This document shows, piece by piece, positions 6,884-10,076 of a stretch of DNA of 10,076 nucleotides (position 1 is its first letter; every line of letters begins with the position of its first letter). The position numbers and the translations under genes were made by a program. The notes beneath the pieces were generated by a model. It searched no databases and had not been told where the DNA came from. It worked only from the letters and a program-made list of their open reading frames with translations. This DNA is from Deltaproteobacteria bacterium (lineage in GTDB: Bacteria; Desulfobacterota; Desulfarculia; Adiutricales; Adiutricaceae): NCBI GenBank assembly GCA_031277995.1, contig JAITLH010000109.1, forward strand, positions 1 through 10,076, written 5' to 3'.

Positions 6884-6918
6884 TTTACTTACTAAAATAA
6901 GTAAAAGACGTTTAAAAT
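6884..6918 (+). promoter_or_regulatory. Promoter with TTACTTA/TAAGTAA palindrome, Sel1 gene 2
   Basis: TTTACTTA (6884-6891) and TAAGTAAA (6898-6905) are inverted with a 6-base spacer. A -10 box TAAAAT (6913-6918) follows, 22 bases before ATG 6940. No -35 consensus stands 17 bases upstream (TACTAA). The palindrome lies where a regulator would cover the -35/spacer region. The gene has a purine-rich AGGGAGAAGGG ribosome-binding stretch at 6924-6934. Confidence 0.6.
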
Positions 6919-6939
6919 TACCTAGGGAGAAGGGTAAAC

Positions 6940-7896
6940 ATGAGTGACGTTTTGAAACCTGACCCCAAACTAACCAGTCCGGACGAAATTTACAAAGCGG
7001 GCTCGGCTTATTACTTTGGGGGAGTCGTGGGGCAAGATTTGGTAAAAGCCCACGAGCTTTTGCTTCAGGCCGCGGACCAAGGCCACGGCCAGGCCCAATT
7101 TTTGCTTTCCCAAGCCCATCTCAATGGCGTTGGGGTGGAGCGGGATCTGTCGGTGAGCTTTAAATGGCTTCAAATGGCCGCGGACGGGAATCTCCGCGAC
7201 GCCCAGTTTTTTCTGGCCGAGTCTTACAGAACCGGTCAGCCTTACGGCAAAAAAAGCGTCTCCAAGTCGATTGAGTGGTACGACAAAGCCGGCGCGCAGG
7301 GCCATCCCGACGCGCTGTTTCAATTAACGTCAATATACACAAACGGCGAAGTAGCCAGAAAAGACGATACCAAAGCCATGAAATACTGTCTCATGGCCGC
7401 CGACAATGGTCATCCCCTGGCCCAACACAATATGGGGATCGCCTATACCCATGGCCACGGGGTAGAAAAAGACCTAAGCCAAGCCGCGAAATATTTTTGT
7501 ATGTCCGCCGAGCGGGGCGTTCCCGACGCCCAGTTTGCCGCGGGCTTGTCATACGCCAACGCCCTTGGCGTGGAGCAAGACTTCGTCCAAGCCGTCAAAT
7601 ATTGGAACATGGGCGCCGCCCAAGGTTATCCCCCGTGTCAGTTCACCATTGGGACGGCTTATTTTAACGGGCTTGGGGTGGCCAAGGACTTGGCCAAAGG
7701 CGTTGAATATTGGCGCCTGGCCGCCGACCAAGGCCATGCCCAGTCCCAGTTTAACGTGGGCGAAGCCTACCTTAATGGAAATGGGGTGGCAAAAAGCCTC
7801 CCCGAAGCCAGCCGATATTTTAAAATGGCCGCCAAACAAGGTTTCGCGCCGGCGGCGCGAAGGCTTGAAGAGATGAAAGGCGCGTACAAACATTAA
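6940..7896 (+). CDS. Sel1-repeat protein 2 (318 aa)
   Basis: This is a paralogue of the preceding gene with the same plan. The leader is MSDVLKPDPKLTSPDE. Repeats lie at about 17-50 and 51-86, then a 37-residue repeat at 87-123 with GQPYGKK. Five 36-residue repeats (124-303) and a RLEEMKGAYKH cap follow, giving eight repeats in all. It is the shortest and most sequence-diverse member, with less uniform cores such as NGEVARKDDTKAMKY and NALGVEQDF. ATG 6940 has a good upstream purine stretch and its own promoter, so it is probably transcribed alone. The gap to gene 1 is 186 bases. No export signal is visible. The fold points to scaffold or adaptor work in signalling or host interaction, as known for other Sel1 proteins. 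The actual partner is unknown. Confidence 0.88.
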   Translation: MSDVLKPDPKLTSPDEIYKAGSAYYFGGVVGQDLVKAHELLLQAADQGHGQAQFLLSQAHLNGVGVERDLSVSFKWLQMAADGNLRDAQFFLAESYRTGQPYGKKSVSKSIEWYDKAGAQGHPDALFQLTSIYTNGEVARKDDTKAMKYCLMAADNGHPLAQHNMGIAYTHGHGVEKDLSQAAKYFCMSAERGVPDAQFAAGLSYANALGVEQDFVQAVKYWNMGAAQGYPPCQFTIGTAYFNGLGVAKDLAKGVEYWRLAADQGHAQSQFNVGEAYLNGNGVAKSLPEASRYFKMAAKQGFAPAARRLEEMKGAYKH

Positions 7897-7922
7897 AACC
7901 CCCCGGCCAGGCGGAGGGTTTT
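7895..7922 (+). terminator. Hairpin terminator overlapping the stop of Sel1 gene 2
   Basis: AAAACCC-C-CCG (7895-7905) pairs with CGG-A-GGGTTTT (7912-7922) with one mismatch and a 6-base loop. The flanking A4 and T4 runs make it potentially bidirectional. The A-run begins inside the TAA stop codon (7894-7896). The same terminator type follows Sel1 gene 3. Confidence 0.8.
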
Positions 7923-7978
7923 ATCTGGAAAACTCGAGGTTTAACCCCCGGGCCATTACGCTTCATCAATATCTTTAG

Positions 7979-8011
7979 CTAAATTACTTAAATAAGTAAT
8001 TAAGTTAAAAT
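7979..8011 (+). promoter_or_regulatory. Promoter with AATTACTTA palindrome, Sel1 gene 3
   Basis: AATTACTTA (7982-7990) and TAAGTAATT (7993-8001) are perfect inverted arms around AA. The symmetry continues outward with one mismatch to 7979/8004. The -10 box TAAAAT is at 8006-8011, 21 bases before ATG 8033. The position 17 bases upstream of the -10 is ATTACT, inside the palindrome and far from TTGACA. This suggests regulator-dependent recruitment or repression by occlusion. Confidence 0.7.
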
Positions 8012-8032
8012 ACCCTTACGATAAATAGAGAC

Positions 8033-9844
8033 ATGACCGACCTTTTTTCACTCGACCCCAACCTAGCCAGTCCCGACGAACTGTTCGAAATGGGCGTGGC
8101 TTATTACATTGGGGAAAGCGTCCCGCAAGATTTCGTAAAAGCCAAGGAGCTGTTACTTCTTTCGGCGCGCCAAGGCTACCACGGGGCCCAATTTTATCTC
8201 GGCCAAATGCTTGTCGCGGGCGTGGGGTTTGGCAGGGATCTTTTCGAGAGCTTTAAATGGGTTATGAAAGCCGCCGAAGGGAATCTGGTCGAAGCCCAGT
8301 ATTTTCTGGGTAGCGCTTACGGTACCGGGGAGCCTTACGGGAAAAAAGATCTCGCCTTGGCCTTTCAATGGTTTGCCAAGGCCGCCGATCTTGGCCATGC
8401 CGAGGCCCAATTTAACGTGGGCGTGTCCTTCTTTCAAGGGGATGTGGTGAAACAGGACCTCGTCCAAGCCGCGAAATACTGGCGCCTGGCCGCCGATCAA
8501 GGCCAAATCATGGCCCAGGTAAACTTGGCCGCAGCCTTCCATCATGGGTTTGGGGTGGAAAAGGACCTTGGCCAAGCCGTGAAATATTATAAGATGGCCG
8601 CCGATCAAGGCCATCTCATCTCCCAGTTATACGTGGGGTGGTCCTTCCATGATGGGGATGGGGTGGAAAAGGACCTCGTCCAAGCCATGAAATACTTGCG
8701 CCTGGCCGCCGATCAAGGAGATCCCGAGGCCCAGGACGCCGTGGGTTATGCCTTCTCCCAAGGCGAATGGTTGGAAAAGGACCCCGTCCAAGCCGCGAAA
8801 TACTGGCGCCTGGCCGCCGGTCAAGGCCAAATCATGGCCCAGGCAAACTTGGCCGCGGCCTTCCATAATGGGGTTGGGGTGGAAAAGGACCTTGGCCAAG
8901 CCGTGAAATATCATAAGATGGCCGCCGATCAAGGCCGTCTCATCTCCCAGTTATACGTGGGGCGGGCCTTCCATGAAGGGGATGGGGTGGAAAAGGACCT
9001 CGACCAAGCCATGAAATACTGGCGCCTGGCCGCCGATCAAGGAGATCCCGAGGCCCAGGAAGCCGTGGGTTATGCCTTCTCCCAAGGCGAAGGGTTGGAA
9101 AAGGACCTTGGCCAAGCCGCGAAATATTATAAGATGGCCGCCGATCAAGGCCATAAAGATGCCCGGTTTAACATAGGCCAGGTCTTCTATCATGGCCAAG
9201 GGGCGGAAAAGGACCTTGGCCAAGCCGTGAAATATTGGCGCCTGGGCGCCGATCAAGGCCATCACCTATGCCAGTATCACTTAGGCATGCTCTACTTTTT
9301 GGGCGAGGGGTTGGAAAAGGACCTTGGCCAAGCCGCGAAATATTGGCGCCTGGGCGCCGCCCAAGGCCATCTTCTATGCCTGTTTCACTTAGGCTTACTC
9401 TACTTTTTAGGCGAGGGGATGGAAAAGGACCTCGTCCAAGCCGTGAAATATTGGCGCCTGGCCGCGGATCAAGGAGAACCCGAGTCCCAGACAAGCCTGG
9501 GTTTTGCCTTCTCCAAAGGCGATGGGGTGGAAAAGGACCCCGTCCAAGCCTTTAAATACTGGCGCCTGGCCGCCGATCAAGGCCAAATCATGGCCCAGGT
9601 AAACGCGTCCCTGGCCCTCTATCTAGGGAACGGGGTAGAAAAAGATCTCGTCCAAGCCATGAAATACGCCAAGATGGCCGCCGACCAAGGCCATCCCCCA
9701 TCCCAGTTTTTTGTGGGCGATGCCTACTATTTCGGCCAAGGTCTTGAACGGGACCCGCGGCAAGCCAAAAAATATTATAAGATGGCCGCGAAACAAGGCG
9801 TGAAGCCGGCGGCGCAAAGGCTTGAAGAGATGGAAGAGGCCTAA
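8033..9844 (+). CDS. Sel1-repeat protein 3 (603 aa, 16 repeats)
   Basis: This is the largest member of the array. The leader is MTDLFSLDPNLASPDE. Repeat 1 spans about 17-50, repeat 2 51-86, and the 37-residue repeat 3 (87-123) has GEPYGKK. Thirteen 36-residue repeats (124-591) and the cap PAAQRLEEMEEA follow. Repeats 4-16 are unusually uniform (VEKDLxQAxKYWRLAADQG), and blocks of them are duplicated at the DNA level, indicating recent internal expansion. No signal peptide or membrane helix is present. Neither strong nor spaced ribosome-binding sequence precedes ATG 8033 (only AGAG at 8027-8030). The start is supported by the near-identical leader of the fourth gene. A superhelix of this length would offer a long concave binding surface. 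Its ligand is unknown. Confidence 0.9.
   Translation: MTDLFSLDPNLASPDELFEMGVAYYIGESVPQDFVKAKELLLLSARQGYHGAQFYLGQMLVAGVGFGRDLFESFKWVMKAAEGNLVEAQYFLGSAYGTGEPYGKKDLALAFQWFAKAADLGHAEAQFNVGVSFFQGDVVKQDLVQAAKYWRLAADQGQIMAQVNLAAAFHHGFGVEKDLGQAVKYYKMAADQGHLISQLYVGWSFHDGDGVEKDLVQAMKYLRLAADQGDPEAQDAVGYAFSQGEWLEKDPVQAAKYWRLAAGQGQIMAQANLAAAFHNGVGVEKDLGQAVKYHKMAADQGRLISQLYVGRAFHEGDGVEKDLDQAMKYWRLAADQGDPEAQEAVGYAFSQGEGLEKDLGQAAKYYKMAADQGHKDARFNIGQVFYHGQGAEKDLGQAVKYWRLGADQGHHLCQYHLGMLYFLGEGLEKDLGQAAKYWRLGAAQGHLLCLFHLGLLYFLGEGMEKDLVQAVKYWRLAADQGEPESQTSLGFAFSKGDGVEKDPVQAFKYWRLAADQGQIMAQVNASLALYLGNGVEKDLVQAMKYAKMAADQGHPPSQFFVGDAYYFGQGLERDPRQAKKYYKMAAKQGVKPAAQRLEEMEEA
8477..9124 (+). repeat. Two tandem 324-bp blocks (three Sel1 repeats each)
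   Basis: Sequence from 8477 recurs from 8801 at an exact 324-base offset with only scattered substitutions, for example CATCATGGG versus CATAATGGG and TGGTCC versus CGGGCC. Each block encodes three consecutive 36-residue repeats in the order MAQ(V/A)NLAAAFH, ISQLYVG, EAQ(D/E)AVGYAFSQGE. A further neighbouring pair at 9213-9320 and 9321-9428 shows the 108-base single-repeat period with high identity. Confidence 0.85.
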
Positions 9845-9852
9845 CGAACCTT

Positions 9853-9881
9853 AAAACCCCCCGGCCCGGCCGGGGGGTTTT
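9853..9881. terminator. Perfect bidirectional hairpin terminator after Sel1 gene 3
   Basis: Fourteen-base arms (AAAACCCCCCGGCC and GGCCGGGGGGTTTT) flank a single C, giving a very stable stem with T4 on either transcribed strand. It starts 9 bases after the stop codon of the 603-residue gene. It would isolate gene 3 from gene 4. Confidence 0.85.
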
Positions 9882-9937
9882 ATCTGGAAAACTAGGGGTT
9901 TAACCCCAGGGCCATTAGGCGTCGCCAAAATGGCTAA

Positions 9938-9970
9938 CTTAATTACTTAAATAAGTAATTAAGCTATAAT
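9938..9970 (+). promoter_or_regulatory. Promoter with perfect 12-bp-arm palindrome, Sel1 gene 4
   Basis: CTTAATTACTTA (9938-9949), AA, then TAAGTAATTAAG (9952-9963) form a perfect inverted repeat. It is followed after one base by TATAAT (9965-9970), 22 bases before ATG 9993. It is the best-preserved copy of the element in the array. Its position over the -35/spacer region suggests an operator for a dimeric regulator. No regulator gene is in the window. Confidence 0.75.
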
Positions 9971-9992
9971 ATTCTTACGGCAAACTAGTGAC

Positions 9993-10076
9993 ATGACCGA
10001 TCTTTTTTCACTCGACCCCAACTTAGCCAGTCCCGACGAACTTTTCGATATGGGCGTGGCTTATTACATTGGGGAA
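9993..10076 (+). CDS. Sel1-repeat protein 4, N-terminus only (cut by window edge)
   Basis: Twenty-eight codons are visible. They match the start of gene 3 except Asp for Glu at residue 19 (DELFDMGVAYY versus DELFEMGVAYY). Even synonymous positions are mostly shared, so the two genes arose by recent duplication. The conserved palindrome-promoter lies upstream. No clear ribosome-binding sequence is seen (CTAGTGAC before ATG), as for gene 3. The size and repeat number are unknown because the gene continues past the window. Confidence 0.88.
   Translation, partial: MTDLFSLDPNLASPDELFDMGVAYYIGE

Noticed and set aside
8477..9500. Regularly spaced repeats reminiscent of a CRISPR array
   Set aside because: The 108-base period equals one 36-residue Sel1 repeat, stays in frame and is coding. 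There are no short identical repeats with unrelated spacers.

Overview
The window looks like bacterial DNA of moderately high G+C, with a more A+T-rich, apparently foreign stretch over roughly the first 1.1 kb. Codon choice in the large genes (GCC, GGC, AAA, CAA) and the long family of Sel1-repeat genes suggest a Gram-negative, perhaps host-associated bacterium. No marker gene is present, so the taxon cannot be fixed from this sequence.

Layout. (1) Positions 1-1241: two near-identical direct copies (1-207 and 902-1108, about 96% identical) of the 3' end of a gene whose product resembles the DUF4351-type C-terminus of Rpn/PD-(D/E)XK putative-transposase proteins. The second copy keeps an Ala/Lys/Glu repeat but its nuclease half is missing or scrambled. 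A hairpin and a terminator-like stem-loop follow. (2) 1242-1788: no convincing gene. (3) 1789-4284: a large DNA methyltransferase of the MmeI-like family with intact adenine-methylation motifs, but without the N-terminal nuclease domain and with a Gly/Gln-rich repeat inserted in its helical region. (4) 4285-5688: about 1.4 kb without a convincing gene. It holds a good sigma70-type promoter with no gene behind it, a foldable inverted repeat, and a G/T-rich repetitive tract. (5) 5689-10076: a head-to-tail array of four Sel1-repeat genes (354, 318 and 603 residues, and the first 28 codons of a fourth cut by the window edge).

The Sel1 array is the most striking part. The three complete proteins share a fixed architecture: a DPxLxSPDE leader, three diagnostic N-terminal repeats (the third always 37 residues with a G-x-PYG-x-K insert), then a variable number of 36-residue repeats (6, 5 and 13), then a short C-terminal cap. 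Genes 2, 3 and 4 each have their own promoter, a TAAAAT/TATAAT -10 box preceded by a TAAGTAA-type palindrome. Gene 1 has a decayed version. Genes 2 and 3 end in strong hairpin terminators, and the terminator-spacer-palindrome segment itself is duplicated. This reads as an expanding family of separately transcribed, co-regulated solenoid proteins. The methyltransferase is likely an orphan modification enzyme or the remnant of a single-chain restriction-modification system. No gene in the window links it functionally to the Sel1 array.
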